This document shows, one piece after another, positions 33,051-46,400 of a DNA stretch of 64,000 nt. The notes under the pieces were generated by a model. It ran no database searches. It was not told the DNA's origin and saw nothing but the letters and a program-made list of their open reading frames with translations. The stretch is from contig NC_035177.2 of NCBI RefSeq assembly GCF_001659605.2, forward strand, positions 1,488,611 through 1,552,610. The letters run 5' to 3'. Every line of letters starts with the position of its first letter. The stretch's first letter is position 1. The stretch comes from Manihot esculenta. Lineage: Eukaryota > Streptophyta > Magnoliopsida > Malpighiales > Euphorbiaceae. The translations under genes were made by a program, and so were the position numbers.

Positions 33051-36000
33051 ATGAGAGGAACTCGTCGATTAGCACGATTGACTGGAGTCCCACCAGTGAA
33101 TGAGGGTTCAGATGCTCGTCCTCTTGTGTTGCCAAGGGCGATGTCTCAGAGAGCAAGCAGGGAGGGTACGTCAAGGGACCTTAGAAGGTCTTTTGACGAG
33201 AGCAGAAGAGGAACAGTTAGAGGAGGGAGGTCAGAGGAAGTGAGGGAGGCTATGGCTGTTGATCAGCAAGAAGAGGAAAGTATGGGTATGGGCAGATCTG
33301 AAGAGGGTATGGGCAGATCTGAAGAGGGTATGGGAGAATCTCAGGGAGGCGCTCAGGCCTCGGAATCTGGTTATCCACCCCACTATCCACCCTTCCCACA
33401 GGGCCCAGGGTATCCGCTGGGAGGTACGTCGGAGTACTCGAGTTTTGCCCCATATCCTACGTACATGCCTTATATGCCTTATCCTCCTTTTTACCCACCA
33501 TATCCCATGTATCCACCCTCACCTATCCATCCAAGTACAGCATACCCAGAGCCAAGTGATACAGTACCTCCTCCACCACCTGAACCAGTAGTCCCTATTG
33601 TCCAAGCACCTCAACCTAGCTCATCTGGGGGAAGCAAAGTGAAGATGACAGAGTACCTGAAATTGGATGCTCCTAAATTCAATACGGGAGATGATCCATT
33701 TGAGTACCTCAGAACAGTTAAGATGATAACCGATGAGTTGGGAGCTGATGAGAGCAGAGCCATTGAAATGGCAGGGTTCACACTAAAGTGTAAGAAAGCT
33801 CGAGAGTGGTTCAAGAATTATGTGGAACCCAGGGTGGACAGCATGTCATGGGGAGAGTTCGTTGGGTGGGCTTTTCCTGACAGTTCCAGGGAGATGAAAG
33901 TCATAGAATTTGAACAGTTGAGGCAGACGGAAGAGATGAGTGTTGATGAATTTACAGATAAGTTCCTGGATCTGCTTCAGTATGTGGGTCAGGCTTATGA
34001 TACTGATCAGAAGAAGGCAAGGAGATATACTATGAGACTGCATCCCAGGTATTCCTCCTTGATTCTTCTAGCAGAGAAGGAGAGTTTCCACTCTATAGTG
34101 GATGCCGCCAGAAAAATGGAGGCAAGTGCCATCATTCAGGGGACAGTTAAACAGTCCAAGGCACAGTCTTCAAGATCCAAGCTCGATCCCTCTTCTCAGA
34201 ATACAGCAGCTGCGGGCAGCAAGAGATGGGGAAAGGCAAAAGTTAAAAAGAATAAGTTCTGGAGCAAGATCAAATCTGGTCTGGGTTTGGGTAGTGGTTC
34301 GAGCTCTGGCACAGATAGTCCAGTATGTTTGAGATGTGGGAGACCACACAGAGGAGCTTGTCGGTTGGGATTTACAGCTTGTTATAACTGTGGGCAGGAA
34401 GGGCATTTTGCTCGGGAATGTCCGCAGGTGACCTTAATGGCACCATCCCAGCAGATGACTTCTGGTAGTGTGGCTTAGCCAGCAGCGCCAGCCATGACTC
34501 AGAGTAGTGGCAGAGGTAGAGGGAGAGGGTCAGCCTCTTCTTCAGCAGCAGGTTCCCGAGGTGGAGGTCCGATAGCCCCAGCACGGATTTTCACTGTGAC
34601 TCAGGAGGAAGCAAACACTTCGAACACAGTGGTGTCAGGTAACCTCATCATTAGGTGTTCTAATGTGTATGCTTTGATGGACCCCGGTGCTTCTCACTCT
34701 TTTATTGCTTCGAGAGCCATAGAGAGATTGAGTCTGATCATTTCTGAGTTAGAGTGTCCTCTCTGGGTCAGTGGACCCAAATGTGACCCATCAGTGGCAA
34801 TGTCAGTCTGTCGCTTCAGTCCAGTGTTCATAGAGGGTAGATGCCTTCCAGCTGACCTTGTGGTTCTAGATTTGACGGATTTTGATGTCATTCTAGGGAT
34901 GGATTGGCTATCTACGCATGGTGCTACTTTGGACTGTAGAGACAAGGTAGTTAGTCTCAGAGACCAGGATGGGTCAGAGTGTGTCTTCAGAGGAGACAGG
35001 AGGGGGACACCTAGAGGTTTGATTTCAGCCCTTCAGGCTCGTCGTTTGCTTAGGAGGGGTTGTCAGGGGTTTCTAGCTCATGTCAGGGAGCTAGATAGTC
35101 AGATTAAGGAACCAGCCTCAATACCAGTAGTCCGAGAATTTCCAGACATCTTCCCAGACGAGCTTCCAGGACTACCACCTGATAGGGAGATAGCGTTTGA
35201 AGTAGAATTGCTGTCTGGTACCAGACCTATCTCTATTCCTCCCTACAAGATGGCGCCAGCAGAGTTAAAAGAGCTGAAAGAGCAATTGCAGGAGTTGGTA
35301 GATAAGGGTTTCATCCGCCCTAGTACCTCACCTTGGGGTGCTCCAGTGCTGTTTGTCAGAAAGAAGGATGGATCCCTCAGGCTTTGTATCGACTACAGGC
35401 AGTTGAACAAGATCACTACCAAGAATAAGTATCCTCTACCTAGGATCGATGATCTGTTCGACCAGCTAGCTGGAGCAGGTTGTTTTTCTAAAATAGATCT
35501 GAGATCTGGGTATCATCAGCTGAGAGTTAGAGAGGTAGATGTACCAAAGACAGCTTTCAGGACCAGATATGGGCATTATGAGTTCTTAGTAATGCCGTTC
35601 GGGTTAACTAACGCCCCTACAGCATTCATGGATCTCATGAACAGAGTTTTCAGCGAGTATCTGGATCACTTTGTTATTGTTTTCATCCATGATATCTTAG
35701 TGTATTCCAGAGATGCAGAGGAGCATGCCCAGCATCTGAGGATAGTTCTGCAGACACTGAGAGAGCATGGTTTATATGCCAAGTTCTCTAAGTGTGAGTT
35801 TTGGTTAATGAGCATTGCGTTCTTGGGGCATGTAGTGTCAGCAGAAGGGATTGAGGTAGACCCCAAGAAAATAGAGGTTGTAGCTAGCTGGCCCAGACCC
35901 ACTTCAGTGACAGAGATTAAAAGCTTTTTGGGACTGGCAGGCTACTACAGGAGGTTCGTTCAGGACTTCTCGAAGATAGCTGCTCCTATAACCAAACTGA

Positions 36001-38024
36001 CTAAGAAGAATCAGTGGTTCGAGTGGTCGGACCAGTGTGACGAGAGCTTTGAAGAGCTAAAGAGAAGATTAACATCAGCACCGGTGTTAGCTCTGCCCAT
36101 CAGTAATGAGGACTTCACAGTGTTCTGTGATGCGTCTCGTGTGGGATTGGGTTGTGTTTTGATGCAGAATGACAGGGTGATTGCTTATGCTCCGAGACAG
36201 TTGAAGAAGCACGAGTTGAATTACCCCACCCATGACCTAGAGATGGCGGCAGTTATCTTTGCACTCAAGATGTGGAGGCATTACCTTTATGGGGTTAAAT
36301 GCGAGATGTTCATCGATCACAAGAGTTTGCAGTACATCTTGAGCCAGAAAGAGCTGAATTTGAGGCAGAGAAGATGGGTAGAACTGCTCAGTGACTATGA
36401 TTGTAAGATCCAGTATCATCCGGGTAAGGCGAATGTTGTAGCAGACGCCCTAAGCCGGAAATCACTAGGCAGTTTGTCCCATATAGCAGCAGAGAGAAGA
36501 CCAGTGGTGATGGAGCTTTATAAGCTCATCGACGAAGGGCTACAGCTAGGGTTTTCTGGTACGGGTGCATTGATAGCACAGATAAGAGTGATCCCAGTGT
36601 TTCTAGAGCAGGTGGCTCAGAAACAGCATGAGGACCCTGAGTTAGTTAAAATTGCCTGGACTGTTCAGTCAGGTAACCGTGCCGAGTTCAGATTTGACAG
36701 CAAAGAGATTCTCCGCTATGGGAATCGACTATGTGTACCAGATGACATCAGATTGAAAGGAGACATTATGAGAGAAGCTCATAATGCAAGGTACAGTGTT
36801 CACCCTGGAGCCACCAAGATGTATCAGGATCTAAAGAAGGTGTATTGGTGGCCAACTATGAAGAAAGAAGTGGCACAGTCTGTGTTCGCCTGTGAAGTTT
36901 GTCAGAGGGTGAAACTAGAACATCAGAAGCTGGCTGGAATGCTTAATCCACTGCCGATTCCAGAGTGGAAATGGGAGAGCATAGCTATGGATTTTGTAGT
37001 GGGCTTACCGCCAACGTCCAACAGGTTAGACTCCATATGGGTGATTGTGGACAGATTGACTAAATCTGCTCATTTCATCCCTGTTAGGAGTAGTTATTTG
37101 GTGGATAAGTTGGCACAGGTTTATGTGGAGGAGATAGTAAAGTTGCATAGGGTTCCAGTGTCTATAGTGTCAGACAGAGGACCTCAGTTCACCTCCAGGT
37201 TTTGGCGGAGTTTGCAGAGTGCTATGAGCACCAGGTTGGATTTCAGCACTGCTTTCCATCCACAGACTGATAGACAGTCAGAGAGGACCATCCAGACCAT
37301 AGAGGATATGCTCAGAATGTGTGTATTAGATTTTGGCGGTTCTTGGAGGCAGCATCTACCTTTGGTGGAGTTTGCCTACAATAACAGCCATCATGCTAGC
37401 ATAGGCATGGCTCCTTATGAAGTGTTGTATGGGAGGAAGTGCAGATCACCTGTTTGCTGGGAGGAAGTGGGAGAAAAGGCTCTTGCAGGGCCAGAGTTAG
37501 TGGAGATTACCAGCAGAGTGGTGCCTATTATCAGAGAGAGGATCAGAACTGCTCAGAGCAGACAGAAAAGCTATGCAGATATTCGCCGGAAGCAGATAAA
37601 GTTTCAGGAAGGAGATGTGGTGTTGCTGAAGGTGTCTCCAATGAAGGGAGTGGTTCGGTTTGGCAAGAAGGGTAAGCTAGCTCCACGATACATCGGACCC
37701 TTTGAGATCTTACAGAAGATCGGAAATGTGTCATATAAGCTGGATTTACCTGCTTCTATGGAAAGAATTCACCCGGTATTCCATGTTTCTATGCTTCGAA
37801 AGTTTGTGTCAGATCCGAGTAAGGTTTTTAGTGAGCCTAATATAGAGATCCTTGGAGATCTCACCTATGTAGAGCAGCCAGTGCGGATCCTAGACACGCA
37901 GATCAGGCAGCTGAGGAACAAGGAAATTCCAATGGTGAAAGTCCTTTAGAACCACCACAACTTAGAAGAGTGCACGTGGGAGACACGGGAGTTTATGCTC
38001 CAGCAATATCCATATCTATTTTGA
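33051..38024 (+). pseudogene. Element C gag-pol, two nonsense codons and RT catalytic Asp to His
   Basis: The frame starts at the conserved ATG (33051, [15 protein letters not shown]). It is closed by TAG at 34476-34478 shortly after the CCHC knuckle (CYNCGQEGHFARECP), stays open from there to TAG at 37947-37949 inside the chromodomain, and its remaining codons run to the TGA at 38022. Both stops lie at Gln or Trp positions of the homologous element B protein. Protease (LMDPGAS), RNase H ([10 protein letters not shown]) and integrase D, D, E motifs are readable. The RT catalytic box reads FIHDILVYS, with His encoded at 35688-35690 where B has Asp, so RT would be inactive even without the stops. 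Confidence 0.92.
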
Positions 38025-38086
38025 GGTTAGGTTTCTTCCTTTTATGTGTTTAATTGTTTGAGGAACATTCGGGGACGAATGTTCTT

Positions 38087-38098
38087 AAGGGGGTAGAA
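38087..38098 (+). other. Element C polypurine tract
   Basis: AAGGGGGTAGAA directly before the 3' LTR. The equivalent tract in B and D has a longer G run and no T. Confidence 0.75.
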
Positions 38099-40133
38099 TG
38101 TAATACCCGGCTAGAGTCCGGCATCAGAATTCTACTTTCCGGTGGAATCCAGGATGTCGGAATCCTCTAACAGGGTAAGATTTATGTTTTTCTAAAGAGT
38201 TTTGGTATGTTTTATAGTTTTAAAGTAAAAAGGAAATGAGTTTTCGAAAGAAAAGAACCAAGGCAGAAATGCCAGGTTCGGCCGCCGAAAGTGAGGTTTG
38301 GCCGCCGAACATGCATGAGTTTTGGTTTCACGTTTGGCCGCCGAAGGTGGTCTAGCCAGCCACCTATAAAGGGCCCTCAGTCGGTGAATGGATAAGAATT
38401 GCTTTTCATTTCACAGACAGAGGTGAGACCATGTCTTCCTTGGGTAATCTTCATGTTTTCATCAAATCTTGCTAAGTTTTGATTAATTTTGATGTTGTGT
38501 TGAAGCTTTTGAGCTAAAACCTCAAGTTTTGGAAGTTGGGAGACTTTGGAAGAGAGTTACTCCATATCTCCACGTTGGGATCGCTCATCTTCTTGTTTTC
38601 AAGAGGTAAGTGAAGATCCTGAACTTCTTTTCATGATTTTTTGAAGGTTTATGGAGTTTTATGGGTAGAGATGCATGATTAGGTTAAATAGAGTTTTTGG
38701 TGATTTATTGATGAAAGCATGGATAGATGTTGTGTTGTGTTGTTTGTTGGGGTTTTAAGGTAGTTTTGGACCCCTTTGTACATATACTTGAGTATATGTA
38801 TGTTAAGAATTGTGGTTTGCATGTTTAGGTAGGTTTTGGTGAAGGTTGGCATGAGGCAGAGCAAGGTTCTGCCATACTGGAGAACCCAGCTTCGGCAGCC
38901 GAAGGAAGGTTCGGCCGCCGAACATGCTGAGGAGGTGGCTTCGGCTGCCTAAGCTTGCCCCCGAAAGTTTGGACTTTCGGCCATCGAAGGTGCCGCCGAA
39001 AGTGCTTGAGTTTCGGCTCTGGAAGGGACATTCGGCCGCCGAACCTGCTGCCGAAAGTGCCCTGTCCAACCTTCTCTTGCATGTTTTCCTTGATTGTTTT
39101 AGGGGGTTTATGGGGAGTATTCTAGAGTTGTTCTTGAGTTAGTTTGATCCCTCAGTTGAGTCCACCTGTGTAGGAACGAACCAGAGGAACCGAAGAGAGC
39201 AGCAGTGAGCACTGCTTCAGAGTTTGCAGAGTCAGGTCAGAGTCAGGTCAGAGATAGCCAGAGGTGAGTGGAACTAAACTCAATTCTTTTTACTTGAGAA
39301 CTCAAATGCTTTTAGCATGTTTCATGCACCATGAATATGCAATAGGTTGATTGCATTAGAACACGAATATGTTGCATTGCATTCTTTATTGTTGATGTGG
39401 ATGATAGTGGATGATCCAATAGTCTCTGAGAAAGATCAGGTGCCCATTCTACGCCCTGGCACGGTATATGAGTAAGACCAGGTGCCCATTCTATGCCCTG
39501 GCACGGTTATCAGGTAAGACAGGAAGACCAGGTGCCCATTCTACGCCCTGGCACGGTAGAGGCGTCGGGACTATTGGTGACATGTTCATCCTTGCTGTGA
39601 ATTGTCTGTGATATGATGCATTTCATTTGAGCATGTTTCATAACATGGTTTACTGTTCGAATCACTGGGCTATAGTAGCTCATCCCACTCCCTTAACCCC
39701 AGTTTTGCAGGATCAAAATACAGGGGGAGTCTAGTGAAGGCATGAAGAGTAAAAGAGTTTTGTAATAGCATAGTGTGGACATGTATTATTTGTAAAGCGA
39801 TGTATAGAGTTCAGTAGTGTACTTGACCTATTTGTATTGTCAATCCCTTTTTATGCTTGGTCTGTTTATTTTATGCAAATGTTTTGATGAATATAAAAAA
39901 CCAGGCTTAACATCATATGAGATTAACCTGTCTAGAGCATTGATGAGAGCTCTAGTAAGGGGTTACAGAGAGCCTTGATACAGAGTACAGTTTTATGTTT
40001 TTCAAAAAATGCATGACCATGTATGGGATTTTACAGGTATTCAGAGAGTATAGCAGGCTTGCTACGGGTCTCGGCGACCTTATGTCGACTCAGATCCTAG
40101 CGCCGGTGGCGGTCCGATTTTTGGGTCGTTACA
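38099..40133 (+). repeat. Element C 3' LTR
   Basis: 2035 bases, about 30 shorter than the 5' LTR through small deletions (for example a 10-base loss near 39098). The TATA box is at 38365 and the tandem units are at about 39437-39560. Confidence 0.92.
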
Positions 40134-40138
40134 GCATT

Positions 40139-40797
40139 GTTGTCCTAAAGATCATCAGGTGACTCCTGAGATCTGCGATTCCATCGTATTTGTCCAAACT
40201 TAGAAGTTTGAACTTGACGAGAAATATTTCTGCCAATATCTCTTCTGATAGGGGTAAAACATCGTGTAGCCCATAAACTTCCTCTTGCTCTTTCTAGTAC
40301 CTTTTCATGGCTCGTATCAGCTTCTAGTCGACATCCTTTGAAGTCTCGTCCAACAACTCCTCTTTCTCCAGCTTTGCCTTCCTCTTGGATTGCGTTTGGA
40401 TTACTTCTGTCCGAGTCCTTGGAGTGTTAATGGAAACTTCCTCCATTATCCTGGGAGCCATGAAAGAGGCTTCCTCTCGAGTTTTATACTACTCGATAGT
40501 GGCCTGTAGCCTTTTTATGTATTGAAGTATCGATGGGGTGTTTTTTCCACTATCAGGAATGGAGAAAATATTTACGTCCTTGTTGGTAGCAGCCTTAACA
40601 GCATCTCGTGAATAGTCAGCCATTTTAGCATATAGAAGAGGGAAAATATTACTTTTTTAAGAGAAAATAAAAGATCGGTTTCTAATCCAATTGAACAGAG
40701 ATAATCCAATGGAGATCTCGGTAATGGAATCAAATGATGTGACTGAAAGGAAGTTATGCTAGGATTGGCCAGTCTGTGAAAAAGAGAATGTGAGGTG
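40139..40797 (-). pseudogene. Remnant F: decayed gag start and leader of a Tat-like gypsy element
   Basis: On the minus strand an ATG at 40623 opens MADYSRDAVKAATNKDV, followed by EEASFMAPRIMEE, KRKAKLEKEELLDE and LLSLDKYDGIADLRSHLMIF, with several stops between. The last part is clearly homologous to remnant G near 6960-7010 (SLDKYDGTLDLRSHL). The 170 bases upstream of the ATG are presumed leader and LTR end. The element is cut by solo LTR E at 40793-40797 and by element C at 40134-40138. Confidence 0.6.
40793..40797. repeat. Target site duplication of solo LTR E, left copy
   Basis: AGGTG before TGTAACGACC. The same five bases follow the LTR end at 52986-52990. Confidence 0.85.
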
Positions 40798-41056
40798 TGT
40801 AACGACCCGAAAATCGGACCGCTACCGGCGCTAGGATCCAGATCGGCTTAAGGCCGCCGAGACCCGTAGCAAACCTAACATACATCCTGTATACCTGTTT
40901 AATCCCATACATGATCAACATATACATAAAATTTTTTGAACTTTCTCATTCATTTACCAAACTTAACCTGTGCATGCACAACACATAAGCATAAACATCA
41001 AACCCCACACTGGAGTCCTCATTAAATACTTCAATGGGGTAACATAATATATGTTA

Positions 41057-41061
41057 AGCTT
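41057..41061. repeat. Target site duplication of element D, left copy
   Basis: AGCTT, repeated at 50973-50977 on the other side of element D. Confidence 0.88.
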
Positions 41062-43353
41062 TGTAACGACCCAAAAATCGGACCGCTACCGGCGCTAGGA
41101 TCCGGGTCGACTTAAGGCCGCCGGGACCCGTAGCAAGCCTAACATGCATCCTGTGAACCTGCTTAATCCCATACATGATCAACAACATAGATAAAAATTA
41201 AAACTTTTCTTTCCATATACATCAACCAAACTCAACCTGTGCATATACATATACTTAACATGATCATAACATTGATCCCTCAATGGGATCTCATCAGTGC
41301 CCCCAATGGGTGACACAACATATGCTGAGTTGGTTTACATAATGACATAAAATAACCAAGATCATGTATTAAGAGGGATTACAACATCTATGGTCAAGCA
41401 CACCTCTAATTATCTATAAACATCAATACATAACTATACTGTACTTAAGACATTACATTACAATTTGATCATGTCCATTGCTAGCTATTACATAAGCAAG
41501 ACTTCTTTACTCTATCTGGACTCCCGCACTATATCGTACCTGCAAACTTGGGGGTAAAGGGAGAGGGGTGAGCTAAAAGCCCAGTGAGTAGGACTATAAA
41601 ATATATTAACACTATGCTCTATGAAATGCATCATAACACAGACAATTCACATAAGGGTTGGGTGAACTTGTCACCAATTAGTCCAAGCTAACATTGTGCC
41701 AGGCCGTAGCATGGGGTCCTGATCTTCCTGTCATAACATACATTACTTACCATTGCCCCAGGGCCTCCTCTGGGCTCCTGGTCTTCGAGTCCCATAACCG
41801 TGCCAGGCCGTAGAATGGGGTCCTGGTCTTTCCTTACATAGTGCCAGGCCGTAGAATGGGGTCCTGGTCTTCCTGTCATGGACTAATTGGGTCATCCAAC
41901 ATTCACCCACATCAACAACAATCGATGCAATGCGGCATATTAATGAAACTAATGCAATCATCCTATTGCATAATCATGATGCATGAAACATGATAAAACA
42001 TTTAATTTAAAAGATTAAGTTTAGTTCCACTCACCTCTGGCTGACTCTGACAACACCGAAGCAGCTGAACTCACTGCTGTGGTCCTCGGTTCCTCGGGTC
42101 CGAACCTACACAGGTGGACTCAAATGAGGGACCAAACATACTAGAACATATCTCTAAACTACTCCCCAAAAACCCCCTAAAACAACATGAAACAACCATA
42201 GAAAAACATGCAAAGGAGGCCTGGACAGGGCACTTTCGGCGGCAGGTTCGGCGGCCGAAAGTCCCTCCAGAGCCGAAAGTCAGGCAGGTTCGGCGGCACC
42301 TTCGGCGGTCGAAACTCCCAGACAGAGACGAAACTCATGCATGTTCGGCGGCACCTTCAGCGGCCGAAACTGCCAGACAGAGACGAAAGTCTCCTTTCGG
42401 GGGCAAGCTTCGGCAGCCGAAAGACTGCCTCCCCAGCCATGTTCGGCGGCCGAAAGTTCCTTCGGCTGCCGAACCTGGTTTCTGCCAAAGGGCAGAAACT
42501 TGGCTCCCAATGCACATTTCGCCTCCAAACTTATCAAACACGCATCAAACCTATTCTACAACACACAAACGCAAGCATACATGTTCCTAGGGGCCTCAAA
42601 CCATCACAAACCCCATCTACAACACATCAAGCATCCACATTGTTCAAGAACACACATTTATACCCATAAACATAACCATAACCTAAACATGCATTCTAAC
42701 CCATAGATCTTGCATAAAACTCATTCAAAACATAAAACGAGCTTAAGATCGGCTCTTACCTCTTGAAGATCGAGAGAGACGACCCAAAAACTCGGAGTTG
42801 GGAGAGATTTGGTTCTTGAACCTCCAAGCTCCAAAACTTTGCTCAAAAGCTTAAATCTTCAAAACCAAGTTAAAACAAGTGAAAATCTTGAAAGATTTAG
42901 AGGAAGAACATCAAAAATGGGTGAGGGACGGCGGAGAGCTCACCTTGGCCGAAAATGGGGAAAAGCTCGCCCGTTTTCGGCTAAGGGACCCTTTTATAGT
43001 GGCTGGCCAGACCACGTTCAGGGGCCGAATGTGCCTCCGCATGCATGCCATGTTCGGCGGCCGAACTTGAGGTTCGGCGGCCGAACCTGGACTTCCCTCA
43101 CTTATGCTTTCGGGGGCCTAAAGCACACCCGCAACGCATGCATGTTCGGCGGCCGAACTTGAGGTTCGGCGGCCGAACCTGAGTTTTCCTCCAATGCTAT
43201 TTTCATGCAAAAACTCATTTTCTTTCATGCTTAAAACATAAAACACATTAAAACATTCATAAAAACATGGTTCTACCCTACTAGAGGCTTCCGACATCCG
43301 AGATTCCACTGGACGGTAGGAATTCCGATACCGGAGTCTAGCCGGGTATTACA
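41062..43353 (-). repeat. Element D 3' LTR
   Basis: 2292 bases. Tandem units GCCAGGCCGTAGAATGGGG at 41695-41875, palindrome clusters at 42235-42475 and 43015-43185, TATA box (minus) at 42992-42998. Confidence 0.93.
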
Positions 43354-43368
43354 TTCTCCCCCCCTTAA
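43354..43368 (-). other. Element D polypurine tract
   Basis: TTAAGGGGGGGAGAA on the minus strand directly before the 3' LTR, identical to that of element B. Confidence 0.8.
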
Positions 43369-43440
43369 GAACATTCGTCCCCGAATGTTCCTCAACTAGC
43401 ACATGCAAGGCATACAACATAAAACACATAGAGACTAACC

Positions 43441-46400
43441 TTAAAAGAGATGAGGATATTGCCGGAGCATGGACTTCCGTGTCTCCCAAGTGCATTCTTC
43501 CATATTGTGGTGGTTCCACAGGACTTTCACCATCGGGATTTCCTTGTTTCTTAGCTTTCTGATCTGGGTGTCTAGGATCCGTACTGGCTGTTCAACATAG
43601 GTGAGATTCTCTTGGATCTCCATATCAGGCTCACTAAGAACCTTGCCCGGATCTGACACAAATTTCCTCAACATAGAAACATGGAAAACCGGATGGATTC
43701 TCTCCATTGAAGCAGGTAAATCCAGCTTGTACGATACATTCCCAATCTTTTGCAAGACTTCAAAGGGTCCGATGTACCGCGGAGCCAGCTTACCTTTCTT
43801 CCCGAACCGAACCACTCCTTTCATTGGAGACACCTTGAGCAATACCAGATCCCCCTCCTGAAACTCTACTAGTCTTCTGCGGATGTCTGCATAACTCTTC
43901 TGTCTGCTTGCAGCAGTCTTGATTCTTTCTCTGATTAAGGGTACCACCCTGCTGGTGATCTCTACTAGCTCAGGCCCTGCCAAGGCCTTTTCTCCAACTT
44001 CTTCCCAGCAAACAGGTGACCTGCACTTCCTTCCATATAAAGCTTCATATGGAGCCATCCCAATGCTAGCATGATGGCTGTTATTGTAGGCAAACTCCAC
44101 CAAAGGTAGATGCTGCCTCCAAGAACCGCCAAAGTCCAGCACACACATTCTCAGCATATCTTCTATGGTTTGGATGGTCCTCTCTAACTGTCCGTCTGTC
44201 TGTGGATGGAAGGCAGTGCTGAAATTCAATCTGGTACCCATGCCATCCTGCAGACTCCGCCAAAACCTGGAGGTGAACTGGGGTCCTCTATCTGACACAA
44301 TAGAAACAGGAACCCCATGCAGTCTGACTATCTCATCAACGTACACCTGCGCCAACTTGTCCACCGAATAGCCACTCCTGACAGGGATGAAGTGAGCAGA
44401 TTTGGTGAGTCTGTCCACAATCACCCATATGGAGTCCAATCTATTGGACATCGCCGGTAACCCCACTACGAAGTCCATGGCTATATTCTCCCATTTCCAC
44501 TCTGGAATAGGTAGCGGGTTAAGCATTCCAGCCGGCTTCTGATGTTCCAGCTTCACCCTCTGACACACTTCGCAGGCTGACACAAACTGTGCCAATTCTC
44601 TCTTCATAGCTGGCCACCAATAAACCTTTTTCAGATCCTGATACATCTTGGTGGCCCCGGGGTGAATGCTGTACCTTGCATTATGAGCCTCTCTCATAAT
44701 GTCTCCTTTTAGCCCTATGTCATCTGGTACACATAAACGACTCCCATAGCGGAGGATCCCCTTATTGTCGAATCTGAACTCACTGTTCTTGCCTGACTGA
44801 ATAGTCCTGGCAATCTTCACTAACTCTGGGTCCTCATGCTGTTTCTGAGCCACCTGCTCCAGAAACACGGGTGTCACTTTCATCTGAGCAACCAAGGCAC
44901 CTGTACCAGACAACTCCAACTGAAGTCCTTCCTCAATGAGCTTGTAAAACTCCTTCACCACTGGTCTCCTCTCTGCCGTGATGTGGGATAGACTGCCTAG
45001 TGACTTCCGGCTTAAGGCGTCTGCCACGACATTCGCCTTACCCGGATGATACTGAATCTTGCAATCATAGTCACTCAGCAGTTCCATCCATCTCCTCTGT
45101 CTCAAGTTCAAATCTCTTTGACTCAGGATGTACTGTAGGCTTTTATGATTTGTGAAGATCTCACATTTTACCCCATAGAGGTAGTGCCTCCACATCTTGA
45201 GTGCAAAGATTACTGCTGCCATCTCAAGGTCATGTGTGGGGTAATTCAACTCATGCTTCTTTAGCTGCCTCGAAGCATAACCCTCTCATTCTGCATCAGT
45301 ACACAACCCAGTCCCACACGGGACGCATCACAAAAGACTATAAAGTCCTCATCACTAGATGGCAGAGCTAAAACTGGTGCTGAAGTCAACCTCTTCTTAA
45401 GCTCTTCAAAACTCTCTTTGCACTGGTCAGTCCACAGAAACTTCTGGTTCTTCCTGGTTAGCCTGGTCAGAGGAGCTGCTATTTTTGAGAAGTCCTGAAC
45501 GAACCTCCTGTAGTAACCTGCCAAACCCAAGAAACTCCTGATCTCTGTCACTGAAGTGGGTTTAGGTCAGTTAGCCACAGCTTCTACCTTCTTGGGGTCT
45601 ACCTCTATACCATTTTCTGACACCACATGCCCCAAGAAGGAAATGCTCAGCCAGAACTCACACTTGGAGAACTTGGCATACAAGCCATGCTCCCTCAAGG
45701 TCTGTAGAACCATCCTCAGATGATGGGCATGCTCCTCTGCATTCCTGGAATACACTAGGATATCATCTATGAAGACAATAACGAAGTGATCCAGGTACTG
45801 ACTAAACACTCTATTCATGAGATCCATGAATGCTGCAGGGGCGTTGGTTAACCCGAACGGCATTACAAGGAACTCAAAATGCCCATATCTGGTCCTGAAA
45901 GCCGTCTTTGGCACATCCTCTTCCCTGATCCTCAGCTGATGATACCCGGATCTCAGATTTATTTTGGAGAAACAACCCGCTCCTGCTAGCTGGTCGAATA
46001 GATCGTCGATCCTTGGCAATGGGTACTTGTTCTTGGTAGTGACTTTGTTCAACTGCCTGTAGTCGATACAAAGCCTAAGGGATCCATCCTTCTTTCTCAC
46101 AAACAAAACTGGAGCACCCCAGGGTGAGGTACTCGGTCGGATGAAGCCCTTGTCTACCAGCTCCTGCAATTGCTCCTTCAACTCTTTCAATTCTGCTGGC
46201 GCCATCCTGTAGGGAGGGATAGAGATCGGTCGGGTTCCAGGCATCAGTTCTATCTCGAACTCTATCTCCCTAGCAGGTGGTAGACCTGGCAGCTCGTCTG
46301 GGAACACATCTAAGAACTCTCTAACCACTGGCACTGAGGCGGGCTCTCTGACCTGACTGCTAAGCTCTCTCACATGAGCCAAATACCCCTGACATCCCTT

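Larger units (their letters stand above)
30779..40133 (+). mobile_element. Element C: Tekay LTR retrotransposon, plus strand, inactivated
   Basis: LTRs at 30779-32843 and 38099-40133 (TGTAATACCC to GTCGTTACA) flank an initiator-Met primer site, a broken gag-pol and a polypurine tract. GCATT precedes (30774-30778) and follows (40134-40138) as target duplication. The LTRs differ at roughly 2% of the first 600 bases plus several small indels, so C is older than B and D. It is related to but distinct from the B, D and E families, and has the opposite orientation. Confidence 0.93.
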
